This document shows positions 44,849 to 57,655 of a DNA stretch of 64,000 nucleotides, piece after piece (positions within the stretch are counted from its first letter, which is position 1; each line of letters starts with the position of its first letter). The DNA comes from Linnemannia hyalina (Eukaryota > Mortierellomycota > Mortierellomycetes > Mortierellales > Mortierellaceae). The notes beneath the pieces are model-generated. The model was not told the DNA's origin. It searched no databases and saw only the letters and a program-made list of their open reading frames with translations. Both the position numbers and the translations under genes were made by a program. The stretch is from positions 186,001 through 250,000 of the forward strand of contig JAHRHY010000011.1 in the NCBI GenBank assembly GCA_019671135.1, in the 5' to 3' direction.

Positions 44849-45324
44849 AGTGGAGGGGGTTTTTTTTCGTTGTTACTGTTAGTGCTGTTGGTGTTTTTTC
44901 TGTGTGAGTGAGTTGAGGAGGAGCAAGACAACGAAAGAGAGAGGGAGAAAAAAAAGGTGCGTGGTATTTTGATGATCAAACTTGCCACCCTTAATAGGTG
45001 ATCTTGGCGGTAGATCAGCAAATGCTAAAGAAGGGGAGACAAGATCACTACAAAAAAACTGCCTGAGCATGCTGCTACTACGGTGCATTGTCTAGGACGC
45101 GCTCTGTCTTCATAAAAGTACACAAGGGATGTTCGCGTGTCGCGTTCAAATCCCTCCTCTCCCTCCCCTTCTCAAACTCAAAATAGGAGACAAATGACCG
45201 AGGCGCGTTTCGAAGTCACAATTCTGTTTATTTTATTCTAACACCTCTTTGCTCATTCATCCACACTCATTCACATTTTTTACTTTCGTTCGTTTCCCAT
45301 TCATTCAAACAACTTGACTTGGAC
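44849..45324. promoter_or_regulatory. Divergent upstream region before ELP2
   Basis: CT-rich leader directly before the ELP2 ATG (45230-45310, rich in CATTCA/CACTC). No other element recognised. Confidence 0.4.
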
Positions 45325-48300
45325 ATGGAGGCTACTCAGGAACACATCAGTGTCGGATGCAACAGACTCACTCAGGCGCTCGCCTGGGGTGCCGACGGAC
45401 TCGCCGCATTTGGAGCCCATCACTCCGTCGCTCTCTACTACCCTATGGTATACTTCGCCGGCCTTTTTTTTTTTTTTTTCTTTTGAGAAGAAAGGAGGGC
45501 AGATAAAAGAGCCGCAGCCGATCATGCTGTAGTATGGTCCATTAACAGAGTTGTTTTTTCTCTTATTCAAAAACATATATATCATTCGACTCAACACTAC
45601 AACTACAACAACCACGCCAACAAACGGGCATAACAGGACTCGGCAAGAAGAGGCGTAAGAGCAACATTACAGGGACATACAAACCGCGTCAACTGCGTCG
45701 CATTCCTCAACCGCGGCCACGAGCTCGCACAGAAAAACGTCGCTATTGTCTCTGGATCTGCTGACAAGACTGCTCGTGTCTGGAAGAAAAAGTCTACAGG
45801 AACAGGAGAGAAGGAGGAGGACAAATGGGTGTGCTCTGCGGTGTTGGAGGGTCATACGGGATCAGTGGTTACCATTGGAGTTATGAGGGCCAGGAGTATT
45901 CCGGAGCAGAAGGATCTGTTTGCGACAGGGTCGGGGGATGGGACTATTAAGGTCTGGGAACGTACTGAGGTTGATGAAGTTACAGGTATGACGAACAATT
46001 GGCATGCAGTGAGTCATTTTTGGGCAAGAGAGGAGGCGGAGGCGTAACCAAGGACACAAAGTGCTGACATTTTTTTTTGTTTACTACCCTTCACCTGTGT
46101 GATAGACAAAGTGGAGTGCGTACAGACGATTCAGGTGGGCAAGAAGTACGCCCAGTCAATTGCTATCTCTTTTCTGCCCAATACCTCTGTCCCCGTCATG
46201 GCCGTCGGCAGCACAGACAACCGGATCAGCATATATGTCATGCAATCCAAGCAGGTGCGTTCATGTCCTCTTTGACCTTGCTTAACGACATGGAGCTGGT
46301 GGATCTTCGACTAACGTTTATTTATGCTGCTATTTCTGGATCTAGTTTGACAAAGTGTTGTCGCTGCAGGGACACGACAACTGGGTCCGCTCTCTGGATT
46401 TCGCAACATTCACCAAGGACTCGACAGACGACGATACCAAGCAGCAGCAAAAGGAAACTGATGGAAAGAACGCATCGCACCATCACACATTGCAGGACGG
46501 TGATCTGTTGTTGGCTTCGGGATCTCAGGACAAGTATATTCGTATCTGGAGGATATCTGCAGTTATGGATTCACCACAGCAGGTGTCTGCGGAGGACGCT
46601 ACCGTCCAGGCTGGGTCTGAGGCTGCCTTGACCCAAGATATGTTGAAGAGTCTTGAGGAAATGTACGTTTCTTGTGGTTTATTTTTTAAGTATCTTGATG
46701 GGTACTACGTGGAACTTCGATAGCTCAAGGAAAAAACAGCTGTTCCTAACTATTATTTACTTATGCTATGAATGGATTATTGTAGGTCAAAGTCGGGAAC
46801 ACAGTTGAGCACAAAGGCACATATCATCGACGTTGCAATGGACACACCATCATCAACCACAAAACGCTTCTCGGTCATCTTCGAAGCCCTCCTCCTAGGC
46901 CACGACGACTGGGTCTACACCATCAATTGGCAACCCGCAACCTTGCAAAACGGCGTCTACCACCAACCCATGTGTCTCCTCTCGGCATCGACCGATAAGA
47001 GTATGATGATCTGGCGCCCTGACGAGTCCACAGGGGTGTGGGTTAATAATACCCAGGTCGGTGAGGTTGGTGGAAACACGATTGGGTTCTATGGAGGGCT
47101 TTTTGGGCCTGATGGACGGTGGATTCTGGCGTATGGATATAATGGTGCTTTTCATATTTGGAAGAACGAGGGCAATGAGATTGGAGGTAAGCACTCGCGG
47201 GATTATGCATGAAACGATTTTATTTGTTTGTTAATATCCACCGATTAACACGACATTTTAATATATGGATGACTATAGATAAGTGGGCGCCACAGGTGCC
47301 GGCAAGTGGACACTACGCCTCAGTTCAGGACTTAACCTGGGACCCCACACAATCCTACCTAATCTCCGTCTCACTCGACCAAACCGCCCGTCTCTACTCC
47401 CCCTGGCGCCACACCGATACCGTCACAGGAACCCCCGTCTCCACATGGCACGAGATTGCTCGCCCCCAGATCCATGGATACGACGCTCAGTGTATTGCCT
47501 TTACGGACAAATGGACTTTTGTGAGTGGCTCGGATGAGAAGGTTCTGAGAGTCTTTGATGCCCCCCAGACGTTCGTTCGGTCTTTGGCGCAGTTGAGTGG
47601 TGATATTAGTATCCTGGCGGAGGAGAGCGAGAGGCCGGTGGGGGCTAATTTGCCGGCGCTGGGGTTGTCGAATAAGGCGGTGTTTGAGGGCGATATCTCG
47701 GCAATGGTTGAAGCCCAGGAGTCGGAGGATTACCTTTCCCAGCAGGCTTTTGTCTCTACTGGTGCTACACCTACTTCTTTAGTTGAGACCATGAGCCAGC
47801 CTCCGTTCGAGGAACACTTGTTACAACATACGTTGTGGCCCGAGGTCGAGAAGTTGTTTGGACATGGATATGAGCTCATGTGTGTCGATGGGTCTCACGA
47901 TCATCGGTGGGTCGCTTCTGCGTGCAAGGCTCATACGCCAGATCAGGCGGGGGTGAGGCTTTTTGATGCTAGGAAGGGGTGGAAGCAGACGCCGAATCCC
48001 TTGACGTCGCATACACTGACGGTGACCAAGGTCAAGTTCTCGCATGATGATCGGTTCTTGTTGAGTATTTCGCGTGATCGACTTTGGTCCTTGTTTGAGC
48101 GCGTCGAGGATCCTGAGGGTGAGTTTCCAAGAGCTGGATATGTGATTTTTTTTTTTTTTGTGTCGTTAATTTTTGCTTTTGCAGTATGGAATCGTAAGAC
48201 CATCAATTGTTAACTTTCTTCATTTTTTTTTTAATGATACCAAAATGTAGCGGCGGACCCATACAAGTTGGTAGCGAGCAACAAGGCACACGCCCGCATT

Positions 48301-48849
48301 CTTTGGGACTGCTCCTGGTCCCACGACGACTCCCTTTTCGCCACCGCGTCCCGCGACAAGACCATCAAGATCTGGAAATCTGCATCCGAGACCCGTGCCG
48401 CCGGTTCCCCCTGGACCGCCATCGCGACCATCAAGTTGCCCGAGGCCGTTACGGCTGTCGAGTTTGCGCCAAGGTTGGAGGGTAGAGAGGAGGAGGAGGA
48501 GCATGTGTTGGCGGCTGGGTTGGAGGATGGACGGGTGTTTTTGTTTAGATGCGACGCTGCAAAGCCCGAGACTTGGGTCGCTCTTGGAGAGATCTCGCGC
48601 GAGTAAGTTTATTTTTGGACGATTTCGTTTTTTGCCTGTTGTTTTATTACGCCCCCCCTCCTCCCCTTTTTGCTAATGATACCTTTACTGTTTCTTCTTT
48701 TTTATGTTCTTGTTACAAACAGGTTGACGCATGTAGGTACGGTGAACGGCCTGTCGTGGCGCGTGACAAAGGGCGATACCCGTCAATGGCAACTGGCCTC
48801 CTGTGGAGTCGACCACTCTGTGCGGCTTTTCAACATTACCCTCAAGTAA
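45325..48849 (+). CDS. ELP2: Elongator subunit ELP2 (WD40)
   Basis: Exons 45325-45447, 45637-45985, 46106-46254, 46346-46662, 46786-47186, 47279-48118, 48251-48602 and 48723-48849 give 885 residues (yeast 788, human 826). ELP2 is a two-propeller WD40 scaffold of the Elongator complex, which modifies wobble uridines of tRNA. Visible repeats include GHTNRVNCVAF...SGSADKTARVWK, GHTGSVV...TGSGDGTIKVWE, GHDNWVRSLDF...SGSQDKYIRIWR, GHDDWVYTINW...SASTDKSMMIWR, VQDLTWDP...SLDQTARLY, HARILWDCSWS...TASRDKTIKIWK and a final GVDHSVRLF. HEIARPQIHGYDAQCIAF is an ELP2 signature. Acidic and Gln-rich insertions between blades explain the extra length. All junctions keep frame; introns are about 70-190 bases. 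Confidence 0.93.
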
Positions 48850-49088
48850 GAAACACAAATAAACTTCAATCACTGTTAGATATATCCTGGTAAAGCGTAT
48901 TTATTAGCGTTATCTCTATTCTCATCTATTAAGGTGGGGGTTTTTTTAATGCTTTTGTGTGAGAAATGGACGGGGTCATATTTTTTGAAGGTCGTCAAAG
49001 AGGGGGAAAGGGGTAAAAAAAAAAAGACAAAAAACAAAATGAATTAATAATGACGAGGGGAAAGGTACAAGAAAGATAGAAAACAAGA
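48850..49088. terminator. Convergent 3' region ELP2 / kinesin-3
   Basis: Tail-to-tail spacer. It is A/T-rich, with AAAAAGACAAAAAACAAAAT near 49023 and AATTAATAATGA near 49042; no strict AATAAA on either strand was noted. Confidence 0.4.
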
Positions 49089-52000
49089 TTATGGGATCTG
49101 GGAGAGGTCAAAGAACTGGTCAAGGTGATTGAGCCATGAACACATCTCGTCGCGAGTAGGGGCCTGCATCAAGTATGCGTTGCTCGTCGTGTAGATCGCA
49201 AACACATGTTGGCGCTAGAAAGTCAGAAATATCAAATAGAAGGCGGGGTTAACTGACTGAGGTCAACATGAGTTGTTCACTGTAACCAAAGAAAACATAA
49301 GCAGTAGTGGAAATAACGTACGTTGAGCATGTTTTCGAGATCCTTTTGGTGGTCGACACGGACATGGGTTAGATTGACCACGCCGAGCTCGTCGGCCTCG
49401 TTGGACTGGGCATAGATGTACATGTATGGCCGCCGGATCACGAACCACCGCTTGATCCAGGTTTCATCCCGGTCCTCAGGGTAGAACAAGTATCCCTTCT
49501 TGGAAATGTTGTCGCTATTATTTGTTGCGATAGAGAGTGGACATCAAGTCAGTCGGCATGTTCTTACCATGGATGGTAACACAAATACGTACGCACAAGT
49601 AAAAGACCGCCTAGAACAAAGATATACCTCTTGGTGATCAGTTTGACCTCGGACTGGAGTCGCGGTGATGGACGAGGCTGCTTGATGGCCTCGGGATTGT
49701 CAGTATCCAACGATGGCGGATCCTGACTGATCACAACCTCGTCGAGGGAGATGGGCTTGTAGCGCCAGAGGTCAATCGCCTTCTGCAACAACTTTCGGCT
49801 CTTCTCATCCAACGCGTCAGATTCCTGAGCACTAGATTCTGACCCACTCTGATCAGATTCTTGCGTGTGTGCAGTTGTCGCAGTTGACGGGCTATTCGTG
49901 ACTCCAGACGACGACAATGTCGACACCGAGGCCGAATCCCAAGGTAAGACACCTCTCCGCTTCTCCTCCAGCTGCAGCCACTGCCGCGTCCTCTCCACAT
50001 TCTCTCGCTTCTGAATCTCCTCCCTCGTCGCTCTGTATCCATTGACCAACGAAACACCTCGAGGTCTCCAGACGCCTGCCAAAAATTCCTCACCCCTGAC
50101 ATACTTTGCTGCCGTGTTCATCCTCCACAATTCCGATGCCTTCTTGGCCACGATCGGGCGCAGGCTCAACAGGAACAGCCCACTCGCCTTCTTCTTTACC
50201 ACCTTACTAGATCCCCCTCCTGCTAGGAACGAGAGCGACGACATCAGTCGATAGGGCGAATGCGCCGGTACACTCGTCCTTGCTTCCCGATCCTGAATCT
50301 GGACCGCAATATCCATCCGGAAGCATACTGGATCCATACACCGCTCAGCCTCAACAAACCACGTCAATGTCAACAAAACTCGCATATTCGCTCCCGTCAC
50401 CCGGTTCAGAAACAAGGATTCGTGCAATGTACTGTCCCAAGAGGCCTGGACAGACAAGAGACTGGTTCCATCTGTCGGGTATTCGACCTTCTGTCCCGGT
50501 ACAAGACTGAGCGTCACATCCTCGCAAGATGGAGACTCTGTAATACGACCCTTGTTGTCCAATAGACGCACGCGACCTAGCTGGACCTTGGACACCCGAT
50601 GCCATGGGAATTGCCTGCCCGAGGCATGCGACAATGCCAGGACAATCCGCCGCTGCAGACCCTGTCGTAACTGGAACGAACCAGAATCGATTGTCGAATT
50701 GGAGAACACCTGGACAGGGACGTATTCTCCCGACGGCGCCAACTCACAGACCTGAACATGCGCCAAAACATCATGATGCTCCTCCATCATCAGCTCATCC
50801 TCCGACATTCGCTCGCCTACATTCCCTGCGGATTTACCTCCGAAAGGTCCTCGCGATCGCCCGACTGTGCCGTTTCCGTTGGTCACGACTGCCTGCACTT
50901 GAGCAACAGGTCCTTGGTGAAGATCCTCTTGGTCCCGGTCCCACTTCTCCCAGCTGGCCAACGTCGTCGTCTTGGCCTCTCCAAAGAGCTCAAAGAGCAA
51001 AGACCCGTGCCTCAATACCTCCAGAATCGGCTCGGTCACCATCATGGAGAGCGTTTGAGAGAACCCAAAAAAGATGGGCTCGTCCTCAAATCCGCTGACA
51101 GCCTCCGTTGCAAATACCTTGTCGCTTGGGGCGGGAACCTGAGGGGATCCGTTCGGCTTGACCATGCTCGCCCCTGTGAGATTGGACAGCCTGAACTGGG
51201 CGTGGACTTGGGTATATTGCTGCTCAGAGAGTCCCTCTACTGCCACGAGCGAAATCTCGAACAAGAGCTGGTCGCCTTCCTTCACTTCCTCCTCCTCATC
51301 CTCCGGTCCTGTCGATTCAGATGACGATCCTTGCGACTGTGGTTGTTGTCCGTCAAGTCTCTCGGCCAGGCTGTGTCCATTGGTTCGAGAAAAGGGCGAG
51401 GTTGGCGACATTGCCTGTGCAGCGGGACTTCGGGCACCATTATGGCTCAAGGGCGTGAGTGCTATCCGTGCACGGCCCATAATCTGACCCGTTGTCCTGC
51501 AGATGATGGGCACCACAGATTCCTTGAACTTGTTTTGCAAAAGACTCTGCAACATCGTCGATGCACTTCCAATGAACGTGTACCGAGGAGCAGGCGACTC
51601 GTAAAAAGGGTCCTCCATGTTGAAGTGCTTCCTGTACTGGGGTCGATCCACAAAGTTGTAGAGATTGCGCATCTTGTGCAAGCGGGCCTTCAGTTTGTCG
51701 AGTGACCAGATGTAGATCGAGTTGTGCTTGTTGTCGATGACCTTGACGCCGACGCAAGGTCTCTTGAGGGCATAGAGCGCTGTGTCCTCGTCGCTGTGAA
51801 ACTCTGATAATCCCGAGGTGCTCTCCAAGGCTGAGCTCGGATTCGCCAATGGTCCAGATTCGATGACAGTGAACTGGTAGACGACTTGCTTTGAGAGTTC
51901 CCGGCTGATGATATTGGCCTCCTTGATCATCACGGCATTGGTTAGAATCGTTTCTGCCATCTGGATCTTTCGGTGTTGCTTCCAGCGTCCCAGGGTCTTG

Positions 52001-55000
52001 TAGATCAAATCCAGCTCATAGTCCGAGTACAGCGGCAACAAGTTCCCCTTGAGTTTCGATTCGTCCAATGACCGACTGGCTAGGCTCATCAAGGACATCC
52101 GCTTCATCTTTTCTTCGTACTTTTCCCGCTGCTCCTCCAGTTTCGCGGCGAGATCGTCCTGGGCCAGCTGCAACCTCTCCTCCATCAGCGCCTTTTCAGC
52201 CAGCAGCTCGTCCGACTTTGTCTCTGCCGCTGAAAGACTCTGGATCTTGGCCTCGTACTCCTGCCGTTGCTGGTTCATCTGCTGGACTTCCTCCTCTGCG
52301 ATCCTCAGCTTCTCCTTCAAAGCTAACGCTGACGACTCCAGAGGTGGAATAGGACTCTCTCGGTCGTCCTCCTCTCCTGTCAAAGGAGATTCGCCGTGCC
52401 AACGGTCCATTAAGGACAGTCTTGAAGATCTCGACTCGGTATCGTCATCTAGAACCGAACCTCCACGGCTGTCGGACCGGACGCTCTTGCGCAAGTATCG
52501 AATTTTGGCAATGTTGTCGAAAAGCACATCCAAATCCTGGTCCTTGAGTTGGTTGATATTAGCCTCCGACAGCATGTGCGCGTGGATCACAGCCTCCTTA
52601 CGTGCATAGTTCCAGTCGACGAACTCCGAAATAACAGAAGCGGACGAAATTGGAGAATCAGGCCGGTCGTCTGGGCGGTCATCCTCCATGCTGTTAGACT
52701 GAGTACGCTGTTGTGGTTGGGTCTTGGCGTCCGCTGAAGTGAAAAGTTTTGTGGTCGGGGAGCCCTTGGTCTGTTGGTCCCTCTCTCTGCGGACCTCCTC
52801 AGGATGATTAAAGCGGAAAACATGGTAGTCGCCCAAGATGACTCGGAATCCTGACCGCAATCGTTTTGGTTTACTGATTCGGAGTCCGTTGACCATCGTC
52901 ATTGACGACTTTCCGGGGTAGAGGGTGACGGTCGAGTTGGTGTTGTCAAAGTAGCAGTGCTCGTCGTGGATGTTGGTTCCTGAAAGGCGGATGTCTGCCG
53001 CGGTTGCAGACTCTAACCGACCAACTTGAGTCTTTCCTGGCTTGAGCTGGTAGACTAGACATTCCGACATGAGGGGATCTTCGTTCAGGTTGACGAGATG
53101 GGGCATCTTCTTGGGCGTGTGAAGTCCGATATGTCCCTTCTCAACTGAGATACCGAGTTCCTCCAGTGTCCGCTCACGTTCCTGTTGAATTTCCTGTGTC
53201 TTTCGCAGCTTCTCCTCCCAAGTCTCGTTCAGTTCGGACATGATCTTCTCGGACGCCTGCACCTCATCCTGCAACTGTTCCTTGGTAAGAGTCCTGGCGT
53301 TTCCATGCAGATCCACAATCACAACAGTGTCGGACGCCTTGGTATTTGAGCCAGCTTCCAGAGGGTCGTAAACGCCCAATTTGGAACGGAGCTCCAAAAG
53401 TTCCTCCTTGAGCTCGCGGACCAGCTTTGCATTTGGGTCCTCGTTCACAACGGCCTTGTTCTTGATACGCTTGGCCTGGTCGGCATAACGAAGGGTGCTC
53501 AGTGTTTCGTCGTAGTTGACATCTGCCGGTGAGAGCGCCGCAATTATAGTCGTCTTTGAGTTTCCACCGAGACAGTCTTTCAATAGCCATGTCAATACCT
53601 AGCGTGATAAGGAGAGCAGTGTTAGTTTAGGATCAAGGTCGATCACCCAGTTTGCATTTTTCAAGAAAAGCAAACACCCGAACTTACAGAGTCGCGGTAA
53701 GGTACGAACACTTCGGCCGCCTTTTTGCTACCCTTTTTCGCCACGGGTGCACTGGACGCATCAGCAAGGGCGGAGATGACTTTGCCCAAGGTTGTGAGTG
53801 ATTTGTTGATGTTGGCGCCCTCCTTTAACCGAGCTCCTGTCGCCCCTGTCGAGTTGGCTCGCTCACTTCCGGCCAAATCCACCAAACTAGAACATAAAAT
53901 GAACGGGTCTATCAGCTCGCATTCAGGCACAAACTTCGCATTCAAGTGGAGCATATTATAAAATGAAAGGGCGCTTGGTCGCACTTACCAGATTCGCGAG
54001 ACTTTTTCTGTTTCCAGCTTCGTCTCAATGTCGAATCGCTTTTGTGTCAGTAGAACCGTGAATACTGCATGGGATCGACTTGACGTTTCGTTCATGTTGG
54101 TTGCAGCCACCGTTCGTGCCTAGTTGATATGAAACGGCAGGTTCTTGAGTTGGTCACCTTACTCTTTATACAAGTCAAATGTCTGTCAAGATCGCAACCA
54201 ACCTCCTGCATCGCATACCTTGTTGCCTTCGTCCATGAGGTTTTCAATATCCTGGAAGGAGGTGACCATCAGTTTGGACAGATCCTCGACGTATGGTCCT
54301 AATGATGGATGCTCTCTCACTTTCAGGTGACCTTTGTTCTTGGGGTTCAGCAGATCCCGTACTCGCTCGCAGTAAATCTCCATGTATGACACCTCGACTC
54401 GGTAGTTGAGTGTTGGATCCTTGTTCTTCTCTATCCGCTGGAAGAGCTCGTGGCAGGAGAGGGGTATAATGCCACGGTCTTCGCCGTATCCCATCTACAT
54501 GCATAAAGCAATCGAGCAAAAATAGAAGGTCAGCAAGTAGTAGAAGGGTTGACCGGTTGTGGATGAAAGTATCCTCCTCTGTCATGATCTCCTGCATGTT
54601 CCGTAATATCCTGCTCTATTCCTGTTGCCGGCTACCATTGGGTGGATTGACGCATTCACACTCACCATTGAATACGACTTTCCACTTCCAGTCTGTCCGT
54701 CTATTTCAATGTGTTCACATCAAACAGAGAAAGAAAAAAAAAATGCAAGAATCAGTTTCTGCAGGACAAGATGAAGGAACGTAGGCCCCCTTTTCCAATT
54801 GTAGGTATGCTGAGTTTGCTAGGGCCTTTTGACTTACATGCAACGATACATGTATTGTATCCATTAAATGAGTGGTTCAGCAATTCGACGCCCAAATCTT
54901 CATAGAGCCGTTGCTGACCTGCATAGTTGGAGTCGTTCTTGTCAAAGGACCAATACGAGTGGTCGAACGAAAATGCCTTTGTGGCACCTCCTCCTGAGCC

Positions 55001-55236
55001 TTCCGGTCCGTCTGGTTTAGTGATGGTCGTCATATTGCCGTCCATATGAATGATGCACTCTGATGCCTTTGCAATCTCTATATATCATGAAAGAATGATG
55101 TAATGGTCAGATGCGAGTTATTGTTGGTAGACCATTGCTCTCTCTCACACGCTGACACTTTACTGCATGTAGTCATACCTCGACTGTTGAGCGGCCGGCA
55201 ACGGACCACGACCTTGATGTTGCCTCCTTTGCTCAT
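49089..55236 (-). CDS. Kinesin-3 (Unc-104/KIF1-like) motor protein
   Basis: Exons 55236-55179, 55077-54838, 54700-54666, 54494-54219, 54119-53989, 53886-53688, 53598-49628, 49514-49322 and 49214-49089 give 1742 residues. The motor starts [18 protein letters not shown] and has the P-loop [12 protein letters not shown], switch I NETSSRSH, switch [12 protein letters not shown], and a Lys-rich loop ([11 protein letters not shown]) like the KIF1 K-loop. An FHA domain follows ([31 protein letters not shown]), then coiled coil, a KIF1B-like/DUF3694 region and a C-terminal PH domain ([35 protein letters not shown]). Unc-104 class motors carry endosomes and vesicles to microtubule plus ends along hyphae, with the PH domain binding PI(4,5)P2 or related lipids. 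A complete, intact gene; most of the protein lies in one 3971-base exon. Confidence 0.95.
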
Positions 55237-56551
55237 GATGAATAATAGCGAGTGGCAGTTATGGTGGCGGTGAGGTTGTCGAAACTATGACGACGTGTTT
55301 GGAGGTGAAGGAAGGGTGGAGGAAAGTCGAAGATAGACTGACTGTCCTTCGTGAATGGTTTGTGCCCCTCTCTCTCTCGCCACCGGCAGCTTGGTGCTTC
55401 TGTGTATGCCTTGGTGAATAGGTCGATTTGCAGCAACTGTGGTGTAATCCAGGAAGAAGGTGGGTGAAGCGGTGCCTGGGGTTTTCGACGGAGGTGTGGT
55501 GTGGGTGCGTCGGTTGAAAAGAATCCTGCCTCTCCCCTTGGCGAATGTATTTGTCTTTTCTTTTCTTTTTTTTTCCTCCTCTTGGGCGATTCAGATCGCC
55601 ACGTTATTCGTTTGTGGTTATTGTTGGCTGTTATTCTAGTGTGGCGAGATGCCCTTCTTTTCAGGGGAGATGTTCCTTTGTTCCTGAAGTGCCGTGCAGT
55701 GCAAGTGCAGGGTAGAGATGGTTTAGAGGGGGAGCGAGAGCAGAGTAGGGTGCAGGAGGAGGAGGAAGAGTTAAGGTGGGTGAAGCGAGTGTGAGGAGAG
55801 TAGAGTCGGGCGGTTTGTTGGGTCACACACACGGGATGGCGAAAAGATGGATTTAGGGAAGCGAAGCGGGTCGGTCGGTCAGACGGGTTGTATGTAGTAG
55901 TAGGGTGGTATGTAAGCGTCGATGGTGACAAGTGTAAGTAAGTGTGAATGGGTGTGGAGAATGAAAAAGGATGAAGAAGGGATGGGGAGTGAGGAAGGAG
56001 AGGTGTATGATGCAACAAGAGCAAAAAGGAAAGAAAAACAAGGATAAGGATAAGTGAAGTGAAGCGAAGTGGAGCAAGGTGTAATTGAGCCCAAGGATGA
56101 AAAGTAAATAAATGAAAGACACCCTTGTTTGATACGCTCTTGGCACACCCTTCGACCTTGTCACATCCATCATCAGCCATGGACCATGGTTGATATCGAG
56201 CGACAAGCTCATCAATACGATGTCATGTCGACTTCTTCTCTTCTTTGTTTTCTGTATTCTCGAAAAAGTAAAAAAAGGGGGAAGGACAGAGAAAGAGAGA
56301 TCGAGAGGGTATTCATTCACTCCTCTCCTATTCCCCTCGGTCATGTTGCCACCCACGCACACCCTCGGACCTGCGTCTGCACTTTGGTTGTTGTTGTTGT
56401 TGTTGTTCATCGTCATTGATGCTCATGGTATTGTTCCCTCGTCCAGTGTGCTCTCCCTTATTCCTCTCGTGAGGAATGCAAGGTCTGATAAATGATACAA
56501 CTAATAGTCAGAAGAGGGTGTTATTAAGAAACGACAAAAAAGGGTTCAGCT
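55237..56551. promoter_or_regulatory. Upstream region of the kinesin-3 gene
   Basis: 1.3 kb between two minus-strand genes. On the transcribed strand it is CT/CA-rich (Ser/Pro/His/Leu-rich spurious frames). A (TTG)n microsatellite lies at 56386-56407. No gene recognised. Confidence 0.4.
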
Positions 56552-57655
56552 CTATTGAGACTTGTTCTTCTTACTTCCTGCCTGTGCAGTTCCAGCTCCT
56601 GATCCAATGCCAAACTCGTTCCTAGCTGCCCTTTGGCGCATCACAACGCTGACTACCAGTCCAACCACTGTCCCAATACAATAAAACATAAACGCTCCAA
56701 GGACACAAGGAACGGGCCACGCCTGCCACGGACGATCCCAGTCCAGTGGGATCACGATCGAGCCCAACCAGGCACCAAAGATCGCCATCATCCCCTGGCA
56801 ATAAAACGCTGCCTCCGTATATGTTCCTGGGCTAAAAATATACAATTGGAAATGAGAACGAGCGTATTAATAAAAAGATGTTTCTTTGTGGATCACGCTC
56901 ACTCAATTCAAAAAAAAAGAGCACCCAGCCATTGATAATAATATACGAGCTGTGGGTGACCTGTTACTACTCACCTGTTGTGGACAAAGATCCTGAGCCA
57001 GCTCTTCAGATCGGTTCCCAAGACGAAAGAAGCAGGGTAGAACGTCAGCAATGAAAGGTATACCGCCAATTGACTCGTCTCCTTTGCTTGGCTATCGACA
57101 AGCAAGAGTACGGTTAGATCAAGATGTCCAGTACAGATATTAACACAGTGCAAACAAGAATAAACGAGAGGCGTACTTGAAGATGCCGGCGCCAAAGAGG
57201 ACGGCAAAGACGTGGCAGATCAGAGTCCCGACAGCTCCAATAGCGATTGAGGTGTTGAGGACACTGAAGACAGAAGACGAAGAACCACCACCTTTGCTGC
57301 TCTTCTTGGCTCCTTTGTTGGAAGATGAGTGTAGGCTCCACTGAACCAACCCCAACACTGTCTGGAGACCGAAGAGTGTGACCAGTGTCCATGAGAGTGA
57401 TGGCAACGGGGCGTTCTGAAGAGTTGTGCTGTTGTTGTTGGTGGTGTCTTGCTTTTGATCGGCTTGATGTGTGTAGGAGTTGAGCCAGGTGGGAATCCAT
57501 ATGAGGGTTGAGTAGATCATGGTGAGATTGCACATGGCGACGAGGGTCATCTTGAGGAGGGGGTATGTTGGTTGAGCAGTAGGTGCTGTCCTGCTACCTT
57601 CTGTGGCGACCTTGTCTAGCCCCTGTCGCGTCGCCGTCGTCGTCGTCCGTTGCAT
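56552..57655 (-). CDS. GPI11: PIG-F/GPI11 glycosylphosphatidylinositol biosynthesis protein
   Basis: Exons 57655-57177, 57091-56975 and 56831-56552 give 291 residues. PIG-F (yeast Gpi11) is an ER membrane protein that, with GPI7/GPI13-type partners, adds ethanolamine phosphate to GPI anchors. The hallmark is in exon 3: [20 protein letters not shown], then [20 protein letters not shown] (the [16 protein letters not shown] block of the family) and [19 protein letters not shown]. Hydrophobic helices are spread along the chain ([53 protein letters not shown]). The tail is short and Lys-rich (SKKNKSQ), compatible with ER retention. The N-terminus is Thr/Arg-rich and not conserved. Confidence 0.92.

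Noticed and set aside
55233..56180. 315-codon minus-strand frame upstream of the kinesin
   Set aside because: Ser/Pro/His/Leu-rich translation of the CT-rich promoter/leader; it merely runs into the kinesin start region.
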